DNA of 64,000 bases from Nitrospirota bacterium (GTDB lineage Bacteria > Nitrospirota > 9FT-COMBO-42-15 > HDB-SIOI813). Under the pieces are notes generated by a model. It saw nothing but the letters and a program-made list of their open reading frames with translations. It was not told where the DNA came from and searched no databases. The translations under genes were made by a program, and so were the position numbers. Of the stretch, positions 9,057 through 20,708 are shown one piece after another; the first letter of the stretch is position 1, and every line of letters starts with the position of its first letter. The DNA lies in contig JADLDG010000022.1 of assembly GCA_020846775.1 (NCBI GenBank), positions 1 through 64,000 of the forward strand, written 5' to 3'.

Positions 9057-9214
9057 ATAAGAATATATATTTGATGTTTGACATGTATTCATCTCTTCCT
9101 GGATTTATTTCAGGATCTCACAAGATGCCGGAACAGGAGATTCTGAAATGAGTTCAGAATAACGGGAATGGGAATATTCCCGGATGAATCTGGAAGGATA
9201 AAGGAGAAAAAGCT
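9057..9214 (+). promoter_or_regulatory. Intercistronic hairpins between atpH and atpA
   Basis: This is the only large gap in the operon (158 bp). It holds a perfect inverted repeat ATTCTGAA-atgag-TTCAGAAT (9140-9160) and then a 12-bp palindrome GGGAATATTCCC (9170-9181), close before the atpA ribosome site AAAGGAG. There is no U-tract, so a terminator is unlikely. A processing or stability element separating Fo from F1 message is plausible. Confidence 0.5.
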
Positions 9215-10723
9215 ATGGCATTGAGACCGGAAGAAGTTAGCTCAATCATTCAGATGGAGTTAGAGAGATTCCAGACAGATCTCCATATGGAGAGTGTCGG
9301 AACCGTGCTGCAGGTTGGAGACGGTATTGCAAGGATTTATGGACTGGAAGATGCAATGGCCGGAGAACTTCTTGAATTCCCAGGCAACGTAATGGGGATG
9401 ATCTTTAACCTTGAAGAAGACAATGTCGGAGCCATCCTCTTCGGCGAGGATGCCATGATCAAGGAGGGTGACACGGTCAAAAGGACGGGCAATATAGCCC
9501 GTATACCAGTTGGCGACGCTATGATCGGCAGGGTCGTTGACGCCCTTGGAAGGCCTATAGATGACAAAGGACCTATTGTTACAGACAGGTTCCGCCCTAT
9601 TGAAGGAAAGGCCCCAAACGTCGTACAGAGACAGCCTGTGGTTGAACCTGTCCAGACAGGTATTAAGGCAGTTGACGGCATGATCCCAATCGGAAGGGGA
9701 CAGAGAGAGCTTATCATCGGAGACAGACAGACTGGAAAGACTGCTGTACTTCTTGACACAATAATTAATCAGAAGGGAACCGGTGTAATCTGCATCTATG
9801 TGGCAATAGGACAGAAGGCATCAAACGTTTCCGCCGTAGTGGAGATTCTCACCAAGCACGGCGCTATGGATTACACCATTGTAGTTTCAGCAACGGCAGA
9901 TAATGCTGCCTCCCTTCAGTACATAGCCCCGTATACTGGCTGCGCTATTGGTGAAGACTTTATGTATAACGGCAGGCATGTAGTTGTTATGTATGACGAC
10001 CTCTCAAAGCATGCCCAGGCTTACCGTCAGTTGTCGCTCCTGCTAAGACGCCCGCCGGGAAGAGAGGCATATCCCGGAGACGTATTCTACCTTCACTCCA
10101 GACTGCTTGAGAGGGCGGCAAAACTGAAAGATGAACTCGGCGGCGGATCTTTAACTGCGCTTCCGATCATAGAGACACAGGCAGGCGACGTATCTGCATA
10201 TATACCTACAAATGTTATTTCGATTACAGACGGTCAGATTTACCTTGAAGCGGATCTTTTCTATGCAGGTGTGAAGCCGGCTATTAACGTTGGTCTGTCA
10301 GTCTCCAGGGTCGGTGGAAACGCTCAGACAAAGGCAATGAAAAAGGTTGCAGGGAGCCTTCGTCTTAACCTCGCTCAATACAGGGCGCTTGCAGCGTTTG
10401 CCCAGTTCAGTTCAGACCTTGATAAGGCCACTCAGGACCAGTTGACCAGGGGTGAAAGAATGGTGGAGATACTGAAGCAGGACCAGTATGAACCACTATC
10501 TTTAGCAAAGCAGGTCATGATCATCTTTGTCGGAACCAGGGGTTTTCTCGATGACATACCGGCGCATGACGTCCGTGCATTTGAAAAAGAATTTCATGCA
10601 TATATGGAAAAAGAATATCCTGACGTGGCTCATGAAATAGAAAAGACCAAGGTCCTTTCAGACGAAACAGGAAAGAAGATAACTTCTGCTGTAGAAAAGT
10701 TAAAGGCACGGTGGGAAAAATAG
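9215..10723 (+). CDS. atpA: F1Fo ATP synthase subunit alpha
   Basis: A 502-aa non-catalytic nucleotide-binding subunit of F1. Walker A is GDRQTGKTA (about residues 169-177), and the family signature near [14 protein letters not shown] (about 360) is present. Full length, with the standard start [13 protein letters not shown] after a good AAAGGAG site. It leads the F1 section alpha-gamma-beta-epsilon. Confidence 0.98.
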   Translation: MALRPEEVSSIIQMELERFQTDLHMESVGTVLQVGDGIARIYGLEDAMAGELLEFPGNVMGMIFNLEEDNVGAILFGEDAMIKEGDTVKRTGNIARIPVGDAMIGRVVDALGRPIDDKGPIVTDRFRPIEGKAPNVVQRQPVVEPVQTGIKAVDGMIPIGRGQRELIIGDRQTGKTAVLLDTIINQKGTGVICIYVAIGQKASNVSAVVEILTKHGAMDYTIVVSATADNAASLQYIAPYTGCAIGEDFMYNGRHVVVMYDDLSKHAQAYRQLSLLLRRPPGREAYPGDVFYLHSRLLERAAKLKDELGGGSLTALPIIETQAGDVSAYIPTNVISITDGQIYLEADLFYAGVKPAINVGLSVSRVGGNAQTKAMKKVAGSLRLNLAQYRALAAFAQFSSDLDKATQDQLTRGERMVEILKQDQYEPLSLAKQVMIIFVGTRGFLDDIPAHDVRAFEKEFHAYMEKEYPDVAHEIEKTKVLSDETGKKITSAVEKLKARWEK

Positions 10724-10730
10724 GTTTTTT

Positions 10731-13008
<2,278 letters not shown>

Positions 13009-13018
13009 CGGGGGATAA

Positions 13019-13291
13019 GTGGCAAAGAATTTCAAACTGGTAATTGTGACACCTGAAAATATCATATTTGACGGCGAGGTATCTTCCATCGTTGCCCCTG
13101 GCGACCTGGGATACCTCGGCATCCTCGCAGACCATGCACCGATCATTACAAGTCTGACAGCAGGAAAACTTGAAATAACCGATTCAAACGGCTCAAAGAA
13201 CACCATGATGATTAATGGCGGTTTCATGGAGGTCGTGAAAAATATCGCCACAATCCTTGTTGACTCTATGCCTGAAAAAGGGCAGGCATAG
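13019..13291 (+). CDS. atpC: F1Fo ATP synthase subunit epsilon, short form
   Basis: Only 90 aa, starting at GTG. It contains the complete N-terminal beta-sandwich (VTPENIIFDGEV to GGFMEVVKNIATILVDS) and then stops. The two C-terminal helices of the usual 130-140-aa protein, which inhibit ATP hydrolysis, are missing. Short forms exist in a few phyla, so this need not be damage. Inhibition of hydrolysis by epsilon would be absent. Confidence 0.93.
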   Translation: MAKNFKLVIVTPENIIFDGEVSSIVAPGDLGYLGILADHAPIITSLTAGKLEITDSNGSKNTMMINGGFMEVVKNIATILVDSMPEKGQA

Positions 13292-13304
13292 CTGCTTCTC
13301 TTTT
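13268..13304 (+). terminator. Possible terminator of the atp operon
   Basis: Inverted repeat ATGCCTG/CAGGCAT (13268-13274 and 13283-13289) overlaps the atpC stop. It is followed by a T-rich stretch (cttctcttttt). Weak but well placed between convergent genes. Confidence 0.4.
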
Positions 13305-13313
13305 TAAATGGCT

Positions 13314-14135
13314 TTATTCTTCATGGGTAAAACTCCTGATGATATACCCGCCAGATTTCTCGTCGAACTCAAGTTCAAGAAGTTTCAGGTCCCGGGCCGC
13401 CTCCAGAAGTTTACCGAATGTCTGAAAACCATGATACGCCTCGCTAAAACCCGGGTTTCGGCGCTTAATAGCCTGTTTTACCATGGAGCCCCATACCTTT
13501 TCTTCTTCTCCACGTTCCTCAAACAGGGCCTCTACGGTCCCCATGACCAGATCCAATCCTTCCTGCCTGCGCTCATCCTTAGTCTTGGTGACGGTATTGG
13601 GCGCAGTCTTCTTCTTTGAACGCAGCAGCCTGGCCTTACGCCGCTTCTCAGTCTCGCGTACGAGGTCGTCGTAAAAAATAAACTCATCACAATTTGAGAT
13701 TAAAAGGTCCGATGTTGCCTTTTTTACACCAACTCCAATGACTATTTTATTGTTCTCACGCAGTTTACTTACCAGAGCCGAAAAATCAGAATCGCCGCTG
13801 ATAATGACAAAGGTATCAACATGGGCTTTTGTATAGCAAAGATCAAGGGCATCCACAACCATGCGAATATCAGCCGAGTTCTTCCCTGACTGGCGAACAT
13901 GTGGGATTTCGATCAGCTCAAATGCCGCCTCGTGCATGGTCTTTTTAAATTCCCTGTAACGCTCCCAGTCACAATAGGCCTTCTTAACAACAATACTCCC
14001 CTTGAGAAGGAGTCGCTCAAGCACCTTTTGTATATCAAACGCCTCATATTTGGCATCGCGCACCCCCAGTGCTACATTTTCAAGATCGCAAAACAACGCC
14101 ATATTTTCCGTTTTAGACTTAACAGTCATATCCAC
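13314..14135 (-). CDS. NYN-domain RNase-like protein with C-terminal OST-HTH
   Basis: A 273-aa LabA/DUF88-type protein. The NYN (PIN-like) nuclease fold spans about residues 10-160, with acidic metal-site motifs CDLENVA, ADIRMVVDAL and ISGDSDFSALV. A basic linker (RKARLLRSKKK) leads to an OST-HTH/LOTUS RNA-binding domain at about 195-265. Predicted to act on RNA. The reading frame opens at a GTG (14135); an ATG two codons in (14129) is also possible. It is convergent with atpC. The target RNA is unknown. Confidence 0.85.
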   Translation of the reverse strand: MDMTVKSKTENMALFCDLENVALGVRDAKYEAFDIQKVLERLLLKGSIVVKKAYCDWERYREFKKTMHEAAFELIEIPHVRQSGKNSADIRMVVDALDLCYTKAHVDTFVIISGDSDFSALVSKLRENNKIVIGVGVKKATSDLLISNCDEFIFYDDLVRETEKRRKARLLRSKKKTAPNTVTKTKDERRQEGLDLVMGTVEALFEERGEEEKVWGSMVKQAIKRRNPGFSEAYHGFQTFGKLLEAARDLKLLELEFDEKSGGYIIRSFTHEE

Positions 14136-14281
14136 CCGCTTTGATATATTAGATTGATTTTATATCATATCATGCGTCGTTATTCAAACATAAACTCGCT
14201 GCCCTGATATTTTCTTTACTTTTTTTGCATATTCAATAATAATGAGGGATTATTTTATTCATAACATTAACAGGAGATTAT

Positions 14282-15037
14282 ATGAATTCTTTATTTAAAT
14301 TATTTTTGATAATTACCATAGGGTTGTCTTTACCTTCTCTACTCCTTCCAATATCATATACATTTGCAGGATGTACGCCTGTTGTTAAAATAATTTCCTC
14401 AGTGCCGGCCGACAGATCAAAAGGGATAGACCCATCAGCGCCCATTATTATTACATGGGATAAGACTGCCGACAACCTCGCCGGAGGTACATATGACTAT
14501 AAACCCATGCTGGAGTCTTTGAACATTGCAGGCGGCAGGTATCTGCTTGGTGTGCTTCTCACTACAGAATGGGGGGCAGGTGGGAAGGTTGTCTGGGATG
14601 GTAATAAGGAAACTGTAACACCGGAAGCGCCTCTGGAACCGGGAACGCAGTATAAGATTTGGACTTATACATATACGTCAGGGGCTGAAGCATGTCCTGC
14701 CACCGGCGGAGAGCTTGTTTTTGTTACAGCAGGCGAGCCTCCTCAGGATAACAATCCGGTCAGAAAAATTGATATATCCACAATATATCATGGCAATGAA
14801 CTGGGCGCAGGCAGAATTGAAGGCGATATTACTGCTATCAATGACGAATTGAACATCGTAACAGTTAAAGAGAGCTTTATGAAAAGCATCAATGTGATCC
14901 TGTACGATGGACTGATGGCAATGAGAAACGGCAGCTTAGCCCAGCCTTCAAATCTAAAAGTTGGAGATAAGATAACAGGTGATTTCATGGGCGGCCGGTT
15001 GTATATGATTACGGCAACGGGAAGAAGCAATGAGTAG
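14282..15037 (+). CDS. Secreted protein with bacterial Ig-like (SbsA-type) domain
   Basis: 251 aa. A signal peptide (about 1-29, ending TFAGC) could be cleaved by signal peptidase I or II, since a Cys lies near the cut site. Residues about 35-150 resemble a Big_5/SbsA Ig-like domain (SSVPADRSKGIDPSAPIIITWD). The C-terminal part (about 175-245) looks like a small beta-barrel of DUF5666 type (IEGDITAIN, LKVGDKITG). Function unknown; probably cell-surface or periplasmic. Its last codons overlap the AGCAATGAG repeat, and hisS follows after 27 bp. Confidence 0.65.
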   Translation: MNSLFKLFLIITIGLSLPSLLLPISYTFAGCTPVVKIISSVPADRSKGIDPSAPIIITWDKTADNLAGGTYDYKPMLESLNIAGGRYLLGVLLTTEWGAGGKVVWDGNKETVTPEAPLEPGTQYKIWTYTYTSGAEACPATGGELVFVTAGEPPQDNNPVRKIDISTIYHGNELGAGRIEGDITAINDELNIVTVKESFMKSINVILYDGLMAMRNGSLAQPSNLKVGDKITGDFMGGRLYMITATGRSNE

Positions 15038-15055
15038 AAAGCAATGAGCAATGAG
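15026..15055 (+). repeat. AGCAATGAG short repeat, two copies
   Basis: AGCAATGAG occurs at 15026-15034, and the tandem form AGCAATGAGCAATGAG at 15040-15055. The tandem spells a mini-ORF ATG-AGC-AAT-GAG-TAG directly before hisS, the same one seen before hisC. Confidence 0.6.
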
Positions 15056-15064
15056 TAGGGTATA

Positions 15065-16330
15065 GTGAACCAGATACACAGCATTAAAGGTGTTAAAGAT
15101 GTACTGCCCGATGAATCGGTCGTCTGGCAATACATTCAGCAGAAGGCCCGTGATATATTCAATACCTTTGGTTACAGCGAGATTATTGTTCCCATCATAG
15201 AGTTCACAGAACTATTCTCAAGAAGCATCGGTGAAAACACTGACATAGTAGAAAAAGAGATGTACACCTTTGAGGACAGGGATAGCAAAAAGATTACCCT
15301 AAGGCCGGAGGGAACCGCATCGGTAGTCAGGGCTTACATTGAACATAACCTTCGCGATTCAGAGCCTTTCTCTAAACTGTACTACATGGGCCCGATGTTC
15401 CGCCGTGAAAGACCTCAGGCCGGCCGCTTCAGGCAATTCTTTCAGATCGGAGCAGAGGTCTTCGGAATTGGACACTTCATGATTGATGCAGAAATCCTCC
15501 ACATGCTGCACATGTTTTTCGGTTCACTGAATATAAAGGGTGTCGAATTACAGATAAACAGCATTGGTTGTCCGCTATGCAGACCTTCCTTCAGGAATGC
15601 GCTTAAGGCTTTCTTCACTGACAAAAGGTCTGAATTATGTGATAATTGTCAGAGAAGGTTTGAGTTCAATCCCCTCAGGATACTCGATTGTAAATCCACA
15701 CATTGTCATGCACTTTCTGAAAAAGCACCTAAGACTCTGGACTATCTGTGCAGTGACTGTCTTTCACATTTCAAGGGAGTGCAGCATTCCCTTGATGCAG
15801 CGAGTGTCCCATTTACAAATAATCCCAGGCTCGTCCGTGGGCTTGATTACTATACACAAACAACTTTTGAATTCGTAGGAGGGGCACTTGGCGCTCAAAA
15901 CGCTGTTGCAGCCGGAGGCAGATACGATAATCTTGTAACAGAACTGGGTGGCCCGTCAACTCCAGCAATAGGTTTTTCTATAGGAATGGAAAGGTTATCC
16001 TCACTTTTTGACAGAGTTAACGTCGCTAAGAAGTCTCCATTGGCCTTCCTTGTGGCTCTTGGCGATCAAGCAAGGAAGGAAGCCTTCAATATTATAAACA
16101 ACTTGCATAAAGAAGGGATCGCAACGGTCATGGATTACAGCGGGGGCAGCCTGAAAAGTCAGATGCGTAAGGCTGATAAACTGAAGTCAGCTCACGTCAT
16201 TATTATAGGTGATGATGAAATATCACGGGGTGAAGTAGTACTGCGAGATATGGTAAACAAAAGACAGATAGAATTACCCGTAACAGAAATAATTAACAGA
16301 TTAAAAAATCAGGTCACACGCGAGGGGTAA
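15065..16330 (+). CDS. hisS: Histidyl-tRNA synthetase
   Basis: A 421-aa class II synthetase charging tRNA-His. Motif 1 is in the N-terminal third, motif 2 is MFRRERPQAGRFRQFFQIGAE (around 118-138), the histidine A signature is LVRGLDYYT (about 258) and motif 3 is IGFSIGMERL. A C-terminal anticodon-binding domain spans about 325-415. The frame starts at GTG with a weak ribosome site. Ends 5 bp from the convergent IHF gene. Confidence 0.97.
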   Translation: MNQIHSIKGVKDVLPDESVVWQYIQQKARDIFNTFGYSEIIVPIIEFTELFSRSIGENTDIVEKEMYTFEDRDSKKITLRPEGTASVVRAYIEHNLRDSEPFSKLYYMGPMFRRERPQAGRFRQFFQIGAEVFGIGHFMIDAEILHMLHMFFGSLNIKGVELQINSIGCPLCRPSFRNALKAFFTDKRSELCDNCQRRFEFNPLRILDCKSTHCHALSEKAPKTLDYLCSDCLSHFKGVQHSLDAASVPFTNNPRLVRGLDYYTQTTFEFVGGALGAQNAVAAGGRYDNLVTELGGPSTPAIGFSIGMERLSSLFDRVNVAKKSPLAFLVALGDQARKEAFNIINNLHKEGIATVMDYSGGSLKSQMRKADKLKSAHVIIIGDDEISRGEVVLRDMVNKRQIELPVTEIINRLKNQVTREG

Positions 16331-16335
16331 AATTA

Positions 16336-16626
16336 CTAAGCCTCAATCCTGCCGTCCACAAGTTCCTTCAATTCCTTACCGGCTTTAAAAAATGGGACTC
16401 TCTTTTCAGGTACTGAGACGTTCTGCCCGGTCTTGGGATTACGTCCTTCCCGTGTACGTCTCTGTCTGATCCTGAAACTGCCAAATCCTCTTATCTCAAT
16501 TTTGTCTCCTCCGGCAAGGGCCTCTTTGATACTATCAAAAAGCATGTTAACAATAATTTCTGTCTGCTTCTTAGTGAGTCCATCTGTCTGAAGTGATACC
16601 TTTTCGATAAGATCGGTCTTGGTCAT
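16336..16626 (-). CDS. Integration host factor/HU-family DNA-bending protein
   Basis: 96 aa, full-length HU/IHF fold. The beta-arm with its DNA-intercalating Pro is GRNPKTGQNVSVPEKRVPFF. The GFGSFRIRQRRTREGRNP stretch and position after rpsA-sppA resemble IHF beta. A partner IHF alpha is not in the window, so a homodimeric role is possible. Last gene of the pheA-to-IHF run. Confidence 0.93.
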   Translation of the reverse strand: MTKTDLIEKVSLQTDGLTKKQTEIIVNMLFDSIKEALAGGDKIEIRGFGSFRIRQRRTREGRNPKTGQNVSVPEKRVPFFKAGKELKELVDGRIEA

Positions 16627-16635
16627 ATCTTTCTC

Positions 16636-17538
16636 CTAAAATGACAACATATACTTCATGCTGAATGTCCCATCCCCCACAGTCATCTTTTTTCCGCTGT
16701 CTATTAAACCTGTCAGAGAACTGCTTCTTAAAATACGTTCAATAATAGAAACCTTTTTCTTCTTTTCTAAAAGATCCGGTTCTCCCTTAATGCCCGCCAA
16801 ATCTGCTGTAATCTTTATCGCATCCTGCATGTTTCCAAGTTCATCAACAAGCCCAAGTTTCTTTGCCTGCCTTCCTGTAAATACCCTGCCGTCAGCGATA
16901 GGTCTAAGCTCTTCCTTGTTGATTCCGCGGCCTGCAGATACAGCCTCTACAAACTGATCATACGTATCATCAATGACACCCTGCAGCAAGTCCCTCTCTT
17001 CCGGCATCATTGTACGGAATAAAGAACCTACATCTTTGAACTTTCCGCTTTTGATGACTACACTCTCAACCCCGACCTTTTTCATAAGACCACTGACATT
17101 TGCAAGTTCAAGAATAACCCCGATGCTCCCTGTTACCGAACCTGGATTTGCCACTATTTTATCCGAGGCGCTCGCTATATAATATCCGCCAGATGCCGCA
17201 ACACTCCCCATAGATGTGACGATTTTCTTTTTACCTTCATCCCTTATTTTAAGTACTTCTGTATATATTTCCTGTGACGGTGCAACAGCCCCTCCGGGAC
17301 TGTCTATCCTTAGCAAAATGGCCTTTACCGACTTATTATCCCTGTAGTCGCGCAGCTCTTCAATAATATCTTTTGAATCGAGGATTACGCCCTCTATCTT
17401 CACAACAGCAATCTTTTCCCCTGTGGAAAGGGAAAAACTGCCTAATCCTGCGGTGATAGCATATGCAGCTATAAATATAAAAAGAGATATGGCAGATAAT
17501 GAAAGGAAAACAAAGAGTATTGGATGTTTTTTCCTCAT
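16636..17538 (-). CDS. sppA: Signal peptide peptidase SppA, short type
   Basis: A 300-aa S49-family membrane serine protease that degrades cleaved signal peptides. One N-terminal membrane helix (about 8-31) is followed by the nucleophile Ser in SVAASGGYYIA and the catalytic Lys in the SGKFKDVGS region. The single-domain length matches the Gram-positive/archaeal type rather than the double-domain E. coli enzyme. Lies between rpsA and the IHF gene, spacing about 10-15 bp on each side. Confidence 0.92.
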   Translation of the reverse strand: MRKKHPILFVFLSLSAISLFIFIAAYAITAGLGSFSLSTGEKIAVVKIEGVILDSKDIIEELRDYRDNKSVKAILLRIDSPGGAVAPSQEIYTEVLKIRDEGKKKIVTSMGSVAASGGYYIASASDKIVANPGSVTGSIGVILELANVSGLMKKVGVESVVIKSGKFKDVGSLFRTMMPEERDLLQGVIDDTYDQFVEAVSAGRGINKEELRPIADGRVFTGRQAKKLGLVDELGNMQDAIKITADLAGIKGEPDLLEKKKKVSIIERILRSSSLTGLIDSGKKMTVGDGTFSMKYMLSF

Positions 17539-17553
17539 GACCGGCTTCTCTGG

Positions 17554-19227
17554 TTAATCAGAGTTAATCTTCCGGGCAGCCTCACCTAATGTAATACCAC
17601 CCTTGTCCTGGTTTTCCATATACTCAGCAATTTCTGCCCTCTCCAGGTCCTTATGATATTCCTTTATTGATAACGCGATCTTTTTCTCTGCAGTATCAAT
17701 CTTTGTTACCACGGCCCGTACCTCATCGCCTATCTTCATAACATCCTCAGCCCTCACAGGAGGTTCCACTCCGGATTCACTTACATGGATAAGACCCTCG
17801 ACCCCCTCTGCGAGTTCAACAAATATTCCGAAGTCGGCAATTTTTATAATCCTGCAGTCAACCGTACTTCCAACGGCAAACTTATCCGGTATCTCATTTT
17901 GCCATGGGTCCCCGGCCAACTGTTTCAGACTTAATGAGATCCGCTGTTTTTCCTTATCAACTTTCACTACTACTGCCTGAACCTTCTGCCCTTTTTTGAG
18001 TACCTCAGATGGGTGTTTGATATGTTTCAGCCATGACATATCTGATATATGAATTAATCCGTCAATACCGTCCTCCAACCCTACAAAGGCCCCAAACTCC
18101 GTAAGGTTCCTCACCTTACCCTCTATTACTGTACCCGGGGTATATTTGCTCTCAACATGACTCCATGGATTTGCTTCCATCTGTTTCAACCCAAGGGATA
18201 TTTTTCTGTTCTGTTTATCAATATTAAGGACTACAGCATTGACCTCATCTCCAGGTGAAACCACTTTTGATGGATGTTTAATATCTCCAGCCCATGACAT
18301 ATCTGATACATGTACCAGACCTTCCACACCATCTTCTACCAATACAAACGCACCATAGTCCGTAAGGCTCACTATCTTGCCCTGCAGCTTAGTGCCGACA
18401 GGGTACCTCTCTTCAACTGTTAACCACGGATCCAGTGTTTTCTGTTTATAACCAAGTGAAATCCTGCCGGTATCAGGATCATATTTCAATACCTTGACCG
18501 CAACCTTATCACCAACCTTGAATACCTCGGATGGATGCCCTATCCTGCCCCATGAGATGTCGGTAATATGCAACAGCCCGTCTACTCCACCAAGATCAAC
18601 GAATACACCATAATCAGTAATATTTTTCACAAAACCATCAATAAGTTTCCCTTCTTCCATAGCCTCAAGGGTGCGCTCACGAATCTTCTCAACCTGCTCT
18701 TCTATCAATGCACGTCTCGATACAACAATATTTCCTCTCTTCTGATCAACCTTGATAATCTTGACCGGGCCTGTCTGACCAACCAGCCTGTCCAGGTCTT
18801 TTATAGGACGAACATCAATCTGCGAGCCTGGAAGGAATGCCTTTATGCCAATATCAACACTTAATCCTCCCTTTACCTTCCCAACGATCTTACCGTCTAT
18901 AGATTTACCCTCTTTGAACAGCAGATCAATTCGCTCCCAAATCTTGCGTCTGTCAGCCTTCTCTTTGGAAAGACTGATGTTCCCTTCCGAGTCTTCCCGC
19001 TCCTGAATGTAAACAGCAATACTATCACCTATCTTGAGGTTCTGAAGCTCCCTGGATGAAAACTCAGAAACAGGCAGTATACCCTCAGACTTATATCCTA
19101 CATCTACTAAAACGCATTCAGGTCTTATGGCAATAACCTCTCCGGTTATTATGCTCCCCTCCTCTATCCCCTGGAATGTCTGGTCGTACAGCTTCTGCAT
19201 TTCGTTATCAGACGTAATATTATTCAT
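17554..19227 (-). CDS. rpsA: 30S ribosomal protein S1
   Basis: 557 aa with six S1 (OB-fold) domains. The last four are strongly alike (DYGAFVLVEDGVEGLVHVSDMSW and variants). S1 binds mRNA leaders and helps initiation. Full-length, as in E. coli. Placed after cmk and plsC as in many Gram-negative genomes. Confidence 0.97.
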   Translation of the reverse strand: MNNITSDNEMQKLYDQTFQGIEEGSIITGEVIAIRPECVLVDVGYKSEGILPVSEFSSRELQNLKIGDSIAVYIQEREDSEGNISLSKEKADRRKIWERIDLLFKEGKSIDGKIVGKVKGGLSVDIGIKAFLPGSQIDVRPIKDLDRLVGQTGPVKIIKVDQKRGNIVVSRRALIEEQVEKIRERTLEAMEEGKLIDGFVKNITDYGVFVDLGGVDGLLHITDISWGRIGHPSEVFKVGDKVAVKVLKYDPDTGRISLGYKQKTLDPWLTVEERYPVGTKLQGKIVSLTDYGAFVLVEDGVEGLVHVSDMSWAGDIKHPSKVVSPGDEVNAVVLNIDKQNRKISLGLKQMEANPWSHVESKYTPGTVIEGKVRNLTEFGAFVGLEDGIDGLIHISDMSWLKHIKHPSEVLKKGQKVQAVVVKVDKEKQRISLSLKQLAGDPWQNEIPDKFAVGSTVDCRIIKIADFGIFVELAEGVEGLIHVSESGVEPPVRAEDVMKIGDEVRAVVTKIDTAEKKIALSIKEYHKDLERAEIAEYMENQDKGGITLGEAARKINSD

Positions 19228-19309
19228 TTCGTGGAAAAGCCCCTTTCAATAATTTTTGAGATACCTTAACATATTTGAACAAAATAGTAAACCTTGAATT
19301 TTATTATAT

Positions 19310-19921
19310 TTATCCAGCTTCAAGTAAAGCGGCTATTTTGTCCATAATTTCCTGAGTAATTCTGGAATCTGCACCCTGTTTTTCAACCTTAGGAAGATTT
19401 ACGCTGAAGTCGAGAGGCTTACCAAACCGTATCGTTACAGGATGCGGTCTTATTAACCAGCTTCCGGAGGGCATAGCCTTGTCAGTACCCTGAATGGCAG
19501 TGGGGACAACCTTCTTACCACTCATCCTTACTATAAACCCGACACCCGGTCTGCCAGGCTGTAATATTCCGTTAGGGCTTCTTGTACCCTCTGGATAAAT
19601 AACAATCAGATTACCGGAATCAAGCTTCTTCATTATTTCACGCAATGCAGCCCTGTCAATCTTCTCCCGGTCTATTGCTATTCCTCCGAGTAAGCGAAAC
19701 ATGGTACCGACAACAGGAATGGAAAAAAGCTGCCTCTTCCCTACAAAATTTGCATGTCGGTTTAAACTGTAACTTAGTAGTGGTATATCCAGATAACTCA
19801 GATGATTGGCCGCTATTATAACCCCGCCAGATACCGGAATATTCTCAACACCTGATATCTTTATTCTAAAAAAAAGCCTGGCAAAGATGGAAATAATAAA
19901 AACGGCAATAGAATAGAGCAT
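19310..19921 (-). CDS. plsC: 1-acyl-sn-glycerol-3-phosphate acyltransferase
   Basis: 203 aa. Makes phosphatidic acid from lysophosphatidic acid at the inner membrane. An N-terminal membrane helix (1-18) is followed by the catalytic NHLSYLD (H-x4-D, about 38-44), the substrate motif YPEGTRS (about 108-114), and VPTAIQGTD. Sits between cmk and rpsA, an order also found in other bacteria. Confidence 0.94.
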   Translation of the reverse strand: MLYSIAVFIISIFARLFFRIKISGVENIPVSGGVIIAANHLSYLDIPLLSYSLNRHANFVGKRQLFSIPVVGTMFRLLGGIAIDREKIDRAALREIMKKLDSGNLIVIYPEGTRSPNGILQPGRPGVGFIVRMSGKKVVPTAIQGTDKAMPSGSWLIRPHPVTIRFGKPLDFSVNLPKVEKQGADSRITQEIMDKIAALLEAG

Positions 19922-19970
19922 TCAGCCGACCATAATTGAAAATTAGATTGTTGGAATTTGATCTGACATA

Positions 19971-20654
19971 TTAATTCTTGACCTGCGATGATTGAATTAT
20001 CCTGCAAATATTGTCAACCACTTCGTCTAAACCAAGCCCGGTGGTATCTATCTCTGCAGCATCCTCAGCCTTTTTCAACGGGGCTAAGCTTCTCCCCTTA
20101 TCATTTGAATCTCTTTCTTCTATTTTCTGTATGGTCTCGGTCAATTCAACATCAATGCCTTTTTCTCTGAGCTCCTTCCACCTTCTCCTCCCGCGCTCCG
20201 ATATATCCGCATCTATGAAAAACTTAAATCTGGCATCAGGGAATACTATAGTCCCCATGTCTCTTCCCTCTATAACAACACCACCATATTTTTTTGCCCA
20301 TCTCGATCCAGCTTCCCTCTGCAATTTTAAAAGATATTGGCGGACAGGTCCATAGGCAGATACAATGGATGACATCCTGCTCATCTCAGGAGTCCTTATC
20401 TCTGCAGTTATGTCCATACCGTCTACAATTATCACTTGCTCGCCCTCTGAAAGAGTTACTTCAAGCGTAGTATTTTCACATAGTTTTTCCATATTTTCTT
20501 TATTGCATTCTATACCGGCAGCATTTGCCTTCCACCCTATTGCCCTGTACATTGCGCCTGTATCAAGATATGCATAACCAAGCCTTTTTGCAAGTGCCCT
20601 GGCAACCGTACTCTTACCAGCCCCCACAGGGCCGTCTATAGCAATTATATTAAT
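19971..20654 (-). CDS. cmk: Cytidylate kinase, probable AUU start
   Basis: Phosphorylates CMP and dCMP. The protein shows the P-loop GPVGAGKST, the CMP-binding DTGAMYRAIG and the RDMGTIVFPDA motif. The only ordinary start codon (GTG, 20627) lies inside the P-loop and would delete the first beta-strand. Upstream, in frame, are IIAIDGPV and then a TAA at 20667-20669, with no ATG, GTG or TTG between. The ATT at 20654 sits 8 nt after AAGGGG and gives the family-typical N-terminus (M)NIIAIDGP; ATA or ATT a few codons on are alternatives. Either a rare AUU start, as in infC, or a sequence error. Length from AUU is 227 aa, as expected. Confidence 0.9.
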   Translation of the reverse strand: MNIIAIDGPVGAGKSTVARALAKRLGYAYLDTGAMYRAIGWKANAAGIECNKENMEKLCENTTLEVTLSEGEQVIIVDGMDITAEIRTPEMSRMSSIVSAYGPVRQYLLKLQREAGSRWAKKYGGVVIEGRDMGTIVFPDARFKFFIDADISERGRRRWKELREKGIDVELTETIQKIEERDSNDKGRSLAPLKKAEDAAEIDTTGLGLDEVVDNICRIIQSSQVKN

Positions 20655-20708
20655 CCGACAATCCCCTTAACTCGTTGTTTTTAACTCATTGCTCCCTAAT
20701 AGCCAATC

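Noticed and set aside
20625-20627. GTG inside the cmk P-loop as the start codon
   Set aside because: It would remove the first strand and part of the nucleotide loop that the upstream sequence clearly encodes.
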